A stretch of 64,000 nucleotides of DNA, taken from positions 17,040,142-17,104,141 of the forward strand of contig JANAVB010023996.1 of assembly GCA_029216955.1 (NCBI GenBank), given 5' to 3'. The notes under the pieces are model-generated. The model had not been told where the DNA came from. It saw only the letters and a list, made by a program, of their open reading frames with translations, and ran no database searches. Numbering within the stretch: position 1 is the stretch's first letter; every line of letters starts with the position of its first letter. The DNA is from Iris pallida (lineage: Eukaryota > Streptophyta > Magnoliopsida > Asparagales > Iridaceae). This document shows, piece after piece, positions 1 to 11,455 of this stretch. Position numbers and translations under genes: made by a program.

Positions 1-106
1 TATATATTGAGGTATCCTTTCTCCAAGTTGGGCCGTGGCTCAAAGCCACCCAGCCGCCCAAGGGGAAATTCGAACCCGAGACCTGTGCTCGGATGGCCCC
101 TCACAC

Positions 107-497
107 TAGGGGTGAGCATTCGGTTTATTCGGTTCCAACCGAACCGAATAACCGAAAACCGAATTGGACCGAAACCGAATAAGCAAAACCGAAACCGAAC
201 CGAACCGATCCGAATTAAATCGGTTCAGTTTTCAGTTTATTCGGTTTTTGGGTTTATTTGTGCTTTTTTTGTTAATATATAATAACTAAATATACCTAGA
301 TATATTTAGTATATACCTATCGTATATACCTATATATATTTAGTGTATATATGTTTTTTTTTTACCGAAACCGAAAAAGAAAATTTAGTATTTTCAAAAC
401 CGAAACTGAACCATATTTTTTAAAAATCGAACCGAATCTCTTATTCGGTTCGGTTCGGTTCGGTTTTCGGTCCAAAACCGAATAATGCTCACCCCTA
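107..497. mobile_element. hAT-like MITE rich in CGGTT/AACCG
   Basis: A 391-bp element with inverted ends: TAGGGGTGAGCATT on the left and its complement on the right, followed inward by long self-complementary runs of AACCGAA/TTCGGTT. Flanking 8-mers cctcacac (99-106) and cctcgcac (498-505) differ at one base and look like an aged 8-bp target duplication, the size made by hAT transposases. There is no coding capacity. The same terminus recurs at 63616. Confidence 0.7.
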
Positions 498-534
498 CCT
501 CGCACTACCACTAGGCTAGTGTCTTAGGGACGCC

Positions 535-537
<3 letters not shown>

Positions 538-594
<57 letters not shown>
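538..594. repeat. (AT)n microsatellite
   Basis: An uninterrupted AT dinucleotide run just right of the hAT-like MITE. No LINE end abuts this tract. Confidence 0.95.
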
Positions 595-597
<3 letters not shown>

Positions 598-628
598 AAA
601 GACCCAAACATAAGCCACAATATATATA

Positions 629-826
629 TCTATTCTACTATATAATAGGAAAACTTGGATGGTGAAAATTTTGAATTCCGAAAATACCCTTGCATGTCTA
701 TACTAATTAAAAATTGTTCATTAATTTTAATAAAGTCAACTTAATAATTAGGAAGACTACTCTTTGGTCTTCCTAAGTTAATTAAAAGAATATTAAAATA
801 CGTGCAAGGCACGTGCACATATGCTA

Positions 827-827
<1 letters not shown>
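629..827 (+). mobile_element. Small non-autonomous Helitron-like element
   Basis: Starts with TCTATTCTACTATATAATAG, which resembles plant Helitron 5' ends, and finishes in CTAG. Ten bases before CTAG lies a hairpin with stem CGTGC/GCACG (801-813, loop AAG). The element sits between A (628) and T (828) in AT-rich DNA, the normal Helitron target, with no target duplication. At 199 bp it codes for nothing. The call rests on termini and hairpin only. Confidence 0.55.

Positions 828-881
<54 letters not shown>
828..881. repeat. (TA)n tract at the 5' end of LINE 1
   Basis: A 54-bp TA run between the Helitron-like end and the first bases of LINE 1. The LINE ORF1 start codon follows only 16 bp later. 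Confidence 0.95.
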
Positions 882-883
<2 letters not shown>

Positions 884-897
884 AATATATAAAAAAA

Positions 898-3344
898 ATG
901 GAGAAAGGAACAGGAGCGGCGGGCGATCGTGGATCCATCCTAGGGTTTTCTCGCGGGTTACCCCCACGGCCGTCGGACCCCTTGGCCGGCGGCGGGCGAC
1001 CCTCGGCTTCGACGGGCGGCCCCCCTCCCGGCGCTGGGGGGGGCGGGTGCCAGTTACGGGGGGTCGGGCGGACCCCCCAGCGGACGCGCGAGTGGCGGCC
1101 CCCCCCCAAGGCGGCCGGGGTGAGGGGCGGGAGCACAGAAGGGGGGTCGGTGGGACCCCCCTGTGGTGGGGATGTCCTTCCCAGGCGGCCGAGGGAGGGG
1201 TCGGGGTCTACGGGGACGGGGTTGGGTGTTCCACACACCGGTACTCCCTTGGACCCGAACTTCGAATTCGGAGCGGGGTCCGGATCTCTGGGGAGCCAAA
1301 CTGAGGGAGGTGGGTAGACGACGGTTACGCATCGTCGTGTGGTGAAGTCCGTGGGGAAGACGGGAGGCGGACAGGGTCAGGTTCGGGATCGCCATCCCGA
1401 AATTCGTCTGAACGGGACTGGGTCTCGACCTAGCCGGGGTCCGGTGATGTCTGCTGGGTGATCGATGGGTTGGCGGCCTAAGGCAACCGCGGCGGCTAAG
1501 GGGAAGAGTAAGGTAGTAGACCTGGATGATCAGGGACCTAGGACTTCCCACCCGGTGATTGCCCCAAGACCGATTGGGACGTCCCCACGGCCTGCTGGCC
1601 GGTCCTGGGCCGAGATCTGCAAACCGGTGGGACCGAAATCCCCCTCATCGATGGAGTACGTCTCGCCGCTCAAGGTAGGAAGGGGTTTCTGGGCTGTGTT
1701 CCCTGCGGAGGAGATCCAGCAGGTGACAGCTTACTGGGAGAACACCCTTGTCCTGTATTTCTTGGGCAACAAGCCTTTCTACGGGCAGATTCGGGGCTAT
1801 GCAGCGCGAGTCTGGAAGCCTAAGGGGAGTATGGAGTTCTATGCTCGTGAGAACGGCTTCTATTATGTGAAGTTCGGGCTGGCGGAGGATGTCGCTAGGA
1901 TCCTCCAAGGCGGTCCCTGGACGTTCGATGGCCGTCTGATCATTCTCAAGGAGTGGACTCCAGAGCTGCGATTAGGGGTGGACACGGGTCCCAATTTTAT
2001 GGATCCGGACCGGACCCGTTAATTGGCGGGGCGGGGCGGGACGGGTCCAAAAATTATTGGAACCGGTACGGATTCGACCCGTTCGAAACGGGTCCAAACC
2101 GAGCCGACCCGCAGGTCCAAACGGATCCAAAAAAAATTCAAAAAATTATAGAATAGTAAACATTTACACATGTTCTATTATCTAGAAGAACAAAACAAGT
2201 ATTATGTTTTTCCAATTTCTAGAATTTGTTTACTAAACAATAACGTGTGCTATTATTTATAAATTATAATATGAAAAAAATAAAAATTGATAAATAAAAA
2301 AAATCATACTCCTAGAAACGGGTCGGTTCGGGGCCCCGTTTATTTTGAAAATAGGATCCTCCCCGTCCCGTTAGTGTCACACGACCCGCCCCTGCCCGCC
2401 CCGTTTAAATTCCAAATTTTAGGAACCGTCCCGTTTGACCAATATACGGCTCGGGCCGGGTCGGAACCGCGGGTCCTGGACCCGTATGCCCACCCCTAGC
2501 TGCGATGCGAGAGGGAAGTTCTGAATGCCATCCCTGTATGGATCCGATTCCCCGAGTTCCCGGTTGGGTTTTGGAGCATCCCTCTGTTGATGCGGCTTGC
2601 GAGTCTGGTGGGCACCCCGATCAAGGCAGATGAAGCTACTACCTTTCGAACGCGGTTGATGTACGCGAGGATTTTTGTGGAGATTCGGGCAGGGGGGAGC
2701 TCCCGAAGATGGAGTATGAGCTCCCTTCTGGGGAGGTGCTTACCCAGAAGGTGGAGTATGAATGGGTTCCGCCTACTTGCTCACGGTGTTCCTGTTTTGG
2801 CCATCTGGCCAGTGCTTGCTTAGAGGCTGGCCCTCAGGTGGAGTCTTGTATTCCTCCTCGTGAGGTCCCCGAAGGCCCATGTGATATGGATTTCAGAGAT
2901 GATAGCGGAGTGGTGGCCGTGGAGGGGGAGGTTACTAATCAGGAGAGTGATGCCGATTTGAGCCTCGTTGTTTCTACCCAACTTGCCCCAACGGGTGGGG
3001 TGGTATCCTCTGGCCAGGGGCCGAGTAGTATCGTTACCAGAAGCATGGCTGTGACGGAGTCTGAGGCACGAGGGGAGGGCGGCTCGTCTGGAGGGCAGGT
3101 TTACTGTAGAAAGAGACGTGCGGTCGGCCTGCTGCAGGATGGCCCCTCTGTGATGGAGGGACGTACCACAGACAGAGAGGAGGCGGTGTGTGTTGACAAC
3201 CCTGCCTGGGCTTTGGTGTTATCTCAGGTAGTTCCCCATCAGACGGTTCCGACTGGGATGGATGAAGATCCTTTAGCGACGGAAGCGGCACCTTCTCCAG
3301 GTGCCGTTCCGGGAGTTTCTCAGGGGGCCCCCATCTCTCATTAA
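898..3344 (+). pseudogene. LINE 1 ORF1 (DUF4283-like, CCHC), broken
   Basis: ORF1 proteins of this LINE type bind RNA and accompany the element RNA. From the ATG at 898 there is a Gly/Pro-rich N-terminus, a conserved GWTTVT segment (here interrupted by TAG at 1315-1317), then a DUF4283-like region (motifs GQIRGY, PKGSMEF, GGPWTFDGRLII, LMRLASL) and a knuckle CSRCSCFGHLASAC (CX2CX4HX4C). Breaks: TAG at 1315; a second in-frame stop just before 1465; a 526-bp MITE at 1973; a one-base loss in a G-run near 2697. ORF1 ends at 3342-3344, three bases before the ORF2 ATG. Coding capacity is lost. Confidence 0.88.
1973..2498. mobile_element. hAT-like MITE nested in LINE 1 ORF1
   Basis: A 526-bp element with perfect terminal repeats TAGGGGTGG / CCACCCCTA, extended by imperfect GGGTCC/GGACCC-rich arms. 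It is flanked by a perfect 8-bp target duplication gctgcgat (1965-1972 and 2499-2506). Leaving out the element and one duplicate restores continuity with the homologous codons of the other LINE copies, so this is a true insertion. It is non-coding and AT-rich in the middle. Confidence 0.93.
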
Positions 3345-3347
3345 TTA

Positions 3348-6300
3348 ATGGCCATCATCGCCTGGAATGTGAGGGGGGCGTGTTCGCTAGGGAGGTGGAG
3401 AGAGATCTGTGGGGTGCTCCACAGAGAGAGATGTGACATTTTTGTTATCCTAGAGTCCAAGATCAAAGGGGAGAAGACTCTGACTCGACGGACCCCTTCT
3501 CATTGGGCCCAATTGCACAACCTGGCACTTTGTGACATGGCTAGGATCTGGGTTCGCTGGAACCTGAAGAGTTGGGATGGTGACTTGCTCCTACTGACGG
3601 AGCAGCTGATTGTGATCTCCTTCGTGAACAAGGGTGGCTTCCGGTTCTTGCTGGGGGCTGTCTACGGCCACAATGACAGAAGGCGTCGGGAGTCCCTATG
3701 GAGCGACATCTCCCGTATTTCTGCTGTTGCTGACTCGTCGTGCCTTCCTCTTCTCTTGATCGGGGACTTCAATGCTCTTTTGCACCAGGGGGAAAAGCTG
3801 GGTGGCCGTCCGGTCCCAGATTCTATTCTATATGATTTTCAGAGATGCCTCCTACTTGCGGGGCTTCGAGGGTTGTCCCGCTCAGGCTGCATCTGGACTT
3901 GGCACAACAAAGCAACTCATAATAGGGTTGCTTGTCAGCTTGATCGAGCTTTGGGTAATGGGGAGTGGTTCCGGCACTTCCCCACCACTCCAGCTGAGGG
4001 TCTAGCTGCTGGGACGAGCGATCATTCACCCATCATGGTTGGCTTTTCTGCTAGGCCTCTTGGGAAGTCCCGTCCGTTCAGGTACAACAACTGTTGGTAT
4101 CTCTCGGAGGGCTACCTAGAGGCTGTCGCTGAGGGGCTCACTAGTGGTCAGGAGGGGACGGTCCAATTCCGTTTGGTTCGTCGCCTCAAGGCCACAAAGA
4201 GAGCCCTTAGGAGTTGGGTGAGGGGGCTGCCCAAGACCACCTTAGAAGACAAGGAGGTGGAGTTGCGGACCTTACAGCAGGATATGCAGGCTGACATACT
4301 GAATGGGGACCTGGCGGCCAGAGAGAAGGAACTCATCGGAGAAATCAACATCCTGAGGCTGCAGAAGGAGATTAGCTCGGCCCAGCGAGCCAAATGCTCC
4401 TGGCTGAAGGATGGCGACCGGTGCTCCAAGTTCTTCTATGATGTTATCCGGGCAAGACAAAATAGGAATCACATCTCTCAGCTACTTGCAGCGGATGACA
4501 CTCTGGTGGGGACGCCGACTGAGATCCAGGGCGAGGCTGTCAGGTACTACACTGAGTTATATTTCCAGACTGACTACCTTTCCGTGTTCCCAGAGGTTGT
4601 GACGAAGAGATTGGTGACTCCATATGGAAATAGCCTTCTACTAGCACCTGTTACTTTGGAGGAGGTGGAGTCTATTGTCAAGGGGGCGGACCCCAACAAG
4701 GCTCCTGGTCCGGATGGCTTCAGCAGCGGTTTCTTCAAACACCATTGGGACATTCTTAAGCATCAGGTAGTGGAGGTGGTCCAGGAATTCTTCACCAAAG
4801 GGAAGCTCTTGAAGGAGCTGAATCATACTTTCCTGACCTTGGTGCCAATGAAGGAGGGAGCGACTGCGCTGGCGGATTTCCGTCCTATTGCGTGTTGTAA
4901 TTATCTTTATAAGATAATTACGCACCTTATGTGCCGGCGGATGGAGGGGATCATGCAGGACTTGGTATCTCCGAATCAGGCTGCATTCATCAAGGGGAGG
5001 TCGATCGCTGAGCACAGCCTCCTGGCTCATGAGATGGTGAGGGGCTTTAGCAAACCCGGAGGGGAGAAGGCTTGTGTTAAACTGGATTTGAGGAAGGCGT
5101 ATGACATAGTCAATCGGGACTTTCTCTGTCATCTGATGTCCGCCATGAGTTTCGCGGAGCACTGGGTCGCGCTGATTCGGGAGTGCATTACATCCCCTAC
5201 TTTTTCTGTTGTCATCCAGGGGGTTCCGTATGGGTACTTCCAGAGCAACCGTGGGCTTCGGCAAGTGCACCGTGGGCGGTTGGTTCCTCTGTTCCGGAGG
5301 ATGGTACCTCTAGTTACTCATCTTATATATGCGGATGATCTGCTTGTGTTCATCCAGCCTTCGACGGAGGGGTTGCTGACGCTTGCGTCTATCATGGAAG
5401 ATTTGAAGTTCGTCTCGGGTCTCCAGATGAACAGGGATAAGAGTAGAGTCTACTTCAGCTCCCTGTGTACCCGGAAGGAGGAGCGGGCTGATGTGTTGGG
5501 TGTCGCGAGGAGTGATCTCCCGGTGCGCTACTTAGGAGTGCCTCTTACTGTCAACTATGCGCGGGATCAGGACTGCCATAGCCTGGTAGAGTATGTCCAG
5601 AGGAGAGTTGAAGGGTGCAAGCAGCAGGTCTGTCATTTGGCGGTCGCATTGAGCTGGTCAGATCGGTGATATCGGCTGTGGCCCATTTTTGGCTGCAGTC
5701 CATCCTCCTACCTGTGGCCACTATCCGATGGGTGGAGCGGCTATGTGCTGATTTTATATGGAGGGGAGGTCTGCATGCGATCTCCTGGGACCAGCTCTGT
5801 CGTCCCAGGAAGGAGGGAGGAGTGGGCCTTAGACCGTTGTTGGAGGTTAGAGAGGCTTCTGCGCTTAAGCTGGCCTGGAGATTCATCAGTGTGGGATCTC
5901 TCTGGGCGGACTGGATGCACAGCAGATACGTGAAGTAGGGCAATTTTTGGACGTGTCCTACTGACAACAACCATTCGGTCACGTTCAAGACTGTCCTGCG
6001 ACACAGGGGGGTGCTCAAGTCTGCCATTCGGAGGGTCATGAAGGACGGGTCGGGTACGGACCTCTGGCGGGATCCTTGGATAGATCGGCGTTCGCTGTTG
6101 GACATCAGAGGAGCCCCGACTCATCAGGAGGACAGGCGTGGACTGACGTGTAGTCGCATCATTCGTCATGGGGAATGGAGGCCGGACTCCTATCGGTTCA
6201 CTTAGGAGCTGGGTGGGAGCATTTTGTCTACTGTCATTGATCCATCTCTGCCTACGGATCGGTGGATTTGGGAGCCGATTGGAGCCTCTACAGGGACTGG

Positions 6301-6807
6301 GGAGTTCCAATTCCGTAGCTGCTACAACCTCGTCCGACGAGCCTTCCCGCAGAGTCCAGATTACGAGTTCGTTTGGTTCAAGGGTCTGGCCAGGAAGATG
6401 CAGTTGTGTGTTTACAAACTGCTACTGGGCCGCCTTTTGACTAGAGATCGTCTGAGTTCGTTTGGAGTGCCGGTTCCGGATCCCAAGTGTGTGCTTTGCG
6501 GTTTGGAGCCTGAATCTATAAAGCATATCTGCTTCGAGTGCACTATGGCATGGCAGATTTGGGCGGAGCAGAGGCGTGTGTTGGGAATGTGCTCCTCCGG
6601 GAAATGCATTGGAGACATCATATCGGTGATCCGAGATAGCAGGGGTAGGGGGCAGGACTGGTTCCGTACAGCCAGAATTCGTCTGGCTGCTTCGGTTTGG
6701 CATGTATGGCGGGAGCGAAACCGTCGGATCTTTGAGGGGCTGGTCACCCCCCTATTGGTATTCTCCATAACATCGAATTTGATGTAAATGCTATGGAGAA
6801 CTGTTGA
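3348..6807 (+). pseudogene. LINE 1 ORF2 (endonuclease-RT-zf-RVT), broken
   Basis: The pol-like protein of an L1-type LINE. The N-terminal exonuclease-endonuclease-phosphatase domain shows WNVRG, an ESKI metal-binding Glu, GDFN and SDHSP. The RT domain keeps YADD (about 5328-5339), and the C-terminal zf-RVT region is recognisable around 6300-6560. Breaks: relative to LINE 4 a 69-nt in-frame deletion at about 5264 removes the segment from QGDP onward, part of a core RT motif. There is also a one-base loss near 5612, TAG at 5936 and at 6203, and a further frameshift near 6760. The expected stop is TGA at 6805-6807. No RNase H domain is seen. Confidence 0.92.
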
Positions 6808-6884
6808 GCGATGAGTGGGAGTCCCACTCTGGTTGTATGTTGTATGATTATGGCTTTTTCATTTGGAATAAAATTCACCTTTTT

Positions 6885-6886
<2 letters not shown>

Positions 6887-6935
<49 letters not shown>
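6887..6935. repeat. (AT)n tract at the 3' end of LINE 1
   Basis: A 49-bp AT run starting directly after the terminal CTTTTTCC of LINE 1, with no intervening poly(A). Confidence 0.95.
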
Positions 6936-6936
<1 letters not shown>

Positions 6937-7523
6937 CCAATCAGAGGAGACATTTTTTTTAATGAAAAAAGATTACTTCTACCAAAAAATATAACCAAAT
7001 AAAAGAAAAATTAATGAATAACCAAAATAAGGGGGTTAACTGCCTCTGTCCTCTCTTCTACTCGTTCTTTTGAAGACTAAAAAGCTCTTCTTATTTATGT
7101 GATAACAATTCCGTCAATCCTAAAAAACTTGTAGTACTTTGACAATCCTAGAGCTGATTCGATGTTGACGTGAATAATCGTGAAGCTCGAAAAAGACGTG
7201 AATATCTCCATCTGTTGCCAATTTGATTACGATGAGAATGTCCAACAAAACACATGAAAACTCGAGGTTCAACTGCATGGTACTTTTCGGAGATCTGTTA
7301 TGAGAGAATTTTGGTTTCTTTTCAAAAACGAAATAGTAATCTTTGGTTTTATTTTGGATCTTTCTATATGTTTCTCCATGCATATGATGGATGGATGGCT
7401 GGTGTGTGAAAAATTCCTAAACTTTAACTTGTTGGTAGAGCATCCATAGAAGGAAGGATCAGATCCCTTGCAGAAAGACGAGGAAAGATTAATCTTAATG
7501 TAAAGGTTTTAGGAGGTCATCTT
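6936..7523. other. Unassigned AT-rich DNA
   Basis: I see no coding signal, tRNA or recognisable repeat here. It separates LINE 1 from the putative LTR starting at 7524. Confidence 0.6.
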
Positions 7524-7954
7524 TGTCACGTCCCGATTCTGCAGGACTGACAGTCGTCATTAGGCGTGATGTCGTACAAGTCTAAATTTGCACTTATATA
7601 AGGCAAGCACAAACACGGTCGATAAAACATCTCAGAGACGAGTTCATTGCAGTGGAAAAAAAGAAAAATTGATACACAATACATCTAAAAACAATTTTCT
7701 TTATTGATAATCTGCAGCGGAATTAGAACGACTCTAGACTAAAGAACAACTCAGTTACAAATACTGGATCTCATTACAATGAACTAGACCACAAGACTTA
7801 CAACTCTTGAAACTAATACAATCAACATTGTTCCATACATTGTCTTTTTTAAACAAAAGAAAATCACAACTTCAAGTTGTCAACTGAGCTCCGACGCCTC
7901 AACATGTCCAAGCAGCTTCTTGCACCTATGGAGGCAGGTTCAAAGTATCAGCTG

Positions 7955-8125
7955 ATGCGTATAGGTATTGGTCGTATCGGATCGGATTTAAAGGTGTACG
8001 ATCCGATACTCGGGAAAAAAATCGGTATCGGTCGATACACAGTAAATTTTTTTGGTATTGGTTCGTATTGGCCGATACGAACCCGATACAGATCGATGCG
8101 GTCCGATACGAACCAAAAATTTCTT
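7955..8125. repeat. Inverted-repeat cluster of GTATCGG/CCGATAC
   Basis: Many complementary copies of the words GTATCGG, CCGATAC and GGTATTGG, the left half rich in the forward and the right half in the reverse form. It looks like a degenerate foldback MITE. A related cluster lies at 49266-49395. Exact ends and target duplication cannot be set. Confidence 0.5.
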
Positions 8126-8312
8126 CAAAAGAACCAAAAAAATTCAATCGAAGTCCAAAGCCAAAAAAAAATCATATAGAAATTTCCTCTTCAGAAGAAC
8201 CAAAAAAATTTCAAACGAAGTCTAAAGCCGCCGCTGCCTCCTCCCCATCTTTGTTGCCGTCGGAGAACAGTAGACTCAGAGAACATCAGAAAATTTCAAT
8301 GGAGGAGGAGAG

Positions 8313-8316
<4 letters not shown>

Positions 8317-8349
<33 letters not shown>
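8317..8349. repeat. (GA)n microsatellite
   Basis: About 33 bp of GA dinucleotides preceded by GGA triplets, inside the putative LTR. Confidence 0.9.
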
Positions 8350-8351
<2 letters not shown>

Positions 8352-9283
8352 CGACTTCATTAGGTTAGGTTAGCCTTCCATACACTCGGAGGGAAGGGAA
8401 AATATAAAGGGAGGATGTGTTTCTTCTCTCTACCATTTGTATTTATTAGATTAGGGTAAGGGTTTGGTATTAGGGCAGACCAAACCCATTCGGTGTTGAA
8501 AGAGTTGAACCAAAAGATGCATGGTCAACCTGTCATCAAATATTTAAGTGGGGACCATGGTTCAAAGTATATATGGAAACAACTGGTTGTTAACAACCAA
8601 GCCCCTACATGAAACACATGACATCGTGCATTGTATGACAAGTTGAAACATGCATTGTATATACGGAAACAAATTTGAATTGAAGAAATCGAGCGCCCAT
8701 ACAACGTGCTATTTAAGTGGGGACACAACTTGCACTGTTCTTTTTTTTTTTTCCTTTCTTTTTTTTTTCAACAATGTTCTAACATAACCTTATATGTATA
8801 TATGTGTGTCATATGTGTGTTCGTGCATAAATTGTTAGGATTCATAAGACAATAATCTAAAGACATAATACGTATCACCAAACGGTGATTCTTACCTACA
8901 GTCGATTGTCCTTTCCTGCAACAAGTATTTTTTTCTACAAACCGAAGACATCATTAACTATGCAACTTGGTCTATATTAAGGTCACTGGTGAACGAACAC
9001 CATTTTGGACTATTCATGGTAAGACGATGATCCTTCCCGTGCGGATAGCTAGTCCTACTGAAGGTCCCAAAGTTCATGTGCTAGTATGTCAGCACTTATT
9101 CTCAATGTTCCCCCTAGGTCGAACAGGTTCCGGTGTCCCGATAACCGTTCGAGGAATCAAAGCTTGTGCACAAGTTGGCCATGACCATGTAATATGTGTT
9201 AACAATTTAATTATAAAACTGTAGTACATAATTTGAAATAAAACATGTAAATCTCGACTCAGCGTTATACCAAGACACATCCG

Positions 9284-9389
9284 ACCATCCCGTCGCACTA
9301 AGCCGCATCCTTACCATTCTGTGGCACCAAGCCATGTACATACCATTCCATGGCACCAAGTCAAATTCATATCATTCCGCTCTCTGCAC
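9284..9389. repeat. 29-bp tandem repeat, 3.6 copies
   Basis: Units start at 9284, 9313, 9342 and 9371 (partial) and share the pattern ACCATYCYRT followed by GCACYAAG. The period is exactly 29 bp. Short internal tandem repeats of this sort are common in plant LTRs. Confidence 0.75.
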
Positions 9390-9791
9390 AACAACACTAC
9401 AATCCGCATGATAATATAACAATAGAACTATACTCTACATGTCTATAACAGCAATATAAAAATCCTAGTCTATAACATCAATAGAATATTTTCTATCTAT
9501 AACAACAAGTTAATATTTCATGTTCTATATATCAAGTTGACAACAAAAATATTATTCTCTTTTATCTTGGTTCTTTTTATTAACATGTAACAAATTCATG
9601 GAATAGCAACAAAGACGAGCAAATCAATTTTATTAAGTACGAAGGCAAATGTGAGAAGGATCAAAATCACCCACCATTGATGAATCGACTTCAAGCACAA
9701 GATCTATGACTGATTCCTGTGCATAAATCCAAGTCCAACCAAGCCTTTGAGCCAACAAACCAGCACCACACGGATGGTGCTGGGCATTACA

Positions 9792-10083
9792 ATCTCCCCT
9801 AAATTGATGTTATTTGCTTAGCAATAGTTGTTTGCTTATTTGCACTAATTTGTTGGTAGTTGGTATTAGTGGCTGTTGGCTTCTCTGCATTAATATTTTT
9901 ATACTGTGTCATCGTGTTACACAGTGTACAGGCAACTGTAATCCATCTATCCAAAACAATTGTTGAGAGTTTGGTTACATTCAGTCGCTGCAGGATTGTA
10001 TGTAGTGTCCTAGTTGCTATAGGATCGGGAGAGTCATAGTTGGATCGAGCAGAGAGAAGATGAGGTTTGATAGAACTTACCAA
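9792..10083 (-). other. Putative PPT and 3' end of a retroelement internal region
   Basis: On the minus strand an open frame of 94 codons (10083 to 9799) ends just before TTTAGGGGAGAT and the putative LTR start at 9791. An ORF ending next to a polypurine tract is typical of retrotransposon pol or of an extra ORF, but I do not recognise the peptide. It is polar, Asn/Thr/Gln-rich at its C-terminus, and has no motif I can name. Upstream the frame is lost at a (GA)n tract. Confidence 0.3.
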
Positions 10084-10089
10084 AAGAGA

Positions 10090-10093
<4 letters not shown>

Positions 10094-10123
<30 letters not shown>
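10094..10123. repeat. (GA)n microsatellite
   Basis: About 30 bp of uninterrupted GA repeats. Confidence 0.9.
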
Positions 10124-10124
<1 letters not shown>

Positions 10125-10205
10125 CACAACTATCATTCCTTTGTTTTCTCTTTTATTGACTTTCCTTTTTTTATTTTATATTTATGATGTGGTGTGTTGT
10201 AATCT

Positions 10206-10471
10206 GTGTTGTTCTGGCTGCTAGACGAGGCAAGGCGAGGTAATAGACCTCATACCTCGCCTAGGCGCACCTAGGTGTCACCCAGGAATTTAGGTACTTA
10301 CTGCTGGGCATATATATTTTTTCCAGTTGTATATCTATATTTGACCCTAGGTGCCGCCTACCGGCATCCTAGGCGACCATCGCCACATTCAGGAAAAAAT
10401 TACCTAAATCGGGGAGGTAGATTTTTTACATGCACGCCTAGGCCGCTTAGGCGTCTCATGTGACAACATAG
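10206..10471. mobile_element. CCTAGGCG-rich MITE-like element
   Basis: The left end carries GTTGTTCTGGCTGCTAGACG and the right end carries a complementary GACGCCT...GTTGTCACATG-type sequence. Inside are many CCTAGGCG / CGCCTAGG words. Short related fragments occur at 12240-12300 and 50380-50440. The ends are approximate and no certain target duplication was found. Confidence 0.45.
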
Positions 10472-11455
10472 ATTGTAATATGTTTAATAGTTGTCAAAAT
10501 ATTTTCCTAGATGGAAATCAACTCCTTTGATTGGTAACCATTTAACCTAGCTCTTTCTCAAATGTGAGCCTATGGCTCATTTCTCGATATATATAATCAG
10601 GTGAGAAGAGTTGTCTTACATGAGAAGGTGGATGTTTTTTTTGAGATGTCCGACAATATGTATGGGACTTTGTGCATGCTGCATTGCATGCCTTTTGGGC
10701 TCACTACCCCCAACTCCCACCATTTTTAAATGGAAGGAATAATACGTTCTGTGGCTCGATCCAATGATCTTCCGCCACCCAGCCAGGGTATAATACCTCT
10801 CGTTAACCACAAGCGCCACTCGAGTGCGGTGAGAAGATTGATGTTAACCTCCAATTATACATCGATGACTAAGATTTTAAATGGTCAAATTAAGAAAATG
10901 TTAGTCTTCTATGAAACACAGCAATGCCTTCCTTTTTTGTCCAATGTGTTGGAGAGGGTGCCCACAACGATCGTCCACCTGAAACTCAATTTTGCTCGGG
11001 CACCTTTTGTCACGGGGTTGCAACAACAAGGTATCATGGTGTCGACGAGTTAAGAAGCGGTTGTGTACTGTAGTAATTTGAAGGTCCATCCATTGAAGTG
11101 ATAACGAGCAATCTAAATGCACATGTAGCAGCACACATTCATGACATCACCAACTGAAGCGTGCAATGATGATAGTGATCCTAACAAATGACCCATATAT
11201 CCAGTGCGCGCAATGTGCATATGTTCTCTTTTCTTAGTGATTAGATGCTGTTGAGAAGGGCCTTAAAAGGGATAAGACCCTGCGGCGAGGAAGATTGAAG
11301 ATGGGTGCATGCTTTGCAGAGGGAGTTGTGGTAATTACCATAACTTGGCGTTAGTTGTTGCTGTGTTGGTGAATGAAGATTAGAGGCACTTGGTGGAATG
11401 TTCTTATTTTACTCTTGCTACTTTAACTATTTTTTTTCCTTCTACATTTTACTCG
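10472..11455. other. Unassigned intergenic or intronic DNA
   Basis: There are no convincing coding frames, RNA genes or repeat structures. The short frames here lack codon bias and homology that I can recognise. Confidence 0.55.

Larger units (their letters stand above)
882..6886 (+). mobile_element. LINE copy 1 (L1 clade, full length, degenerate)
   Basis: A 6.0-kb non-LTR retrotransposon with ORF1 (DUF4283-like plus CCHC knuckle) and ORF2 (endonuclease, reverse transcriptase, zf-RVT). The 3' end carries GGAATAAAATT followed by a pyrimidine stretch ending CTTTTTCC, shared with copies 3, 4 and 5 and including an AATAAA signal. There is practically no 5' UTR. It is bounded by (TA)n on both sides (828-881, 6887-6935). 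By eye it is closest to LINE 4. A MITE (1973-2498) is nested in ORF1. Confidence 0.93.
7524..9791 (-). mobile_element. Probable solo or 3' LTR, minus orientation
   Basis: On the plus strand the segment opens with TGTCACGTCCCG and closes with GGGCATTACA, so it has TG...CA ends as in LTRs. Immediately right is atctcccctaaa, which on the minus strand reads TTTAGGGGAGAT, a polypurine-tract-like sequence directly before TGTAATGCCC. That arrangement indicates a 3' LTR of a minus-strand retrotransposon. It holds a GTATCGG-rich inverted repeat, a (GA)n tract and 29-bp tandem repeats. No partner LTR or target duplication was found, so the call is tentative. Confidence 0.45.

Noticed and set aside
60..110. 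tRNA gene or SINE at the left window edge (TTCGAACCCGAG near 69-80)
   Set aside because: Only a box-B-like word is present; no box A at proper distance, no cloverleaf and no target duplication. A similar TCGAAC word near 54290 lies inside a MITE.
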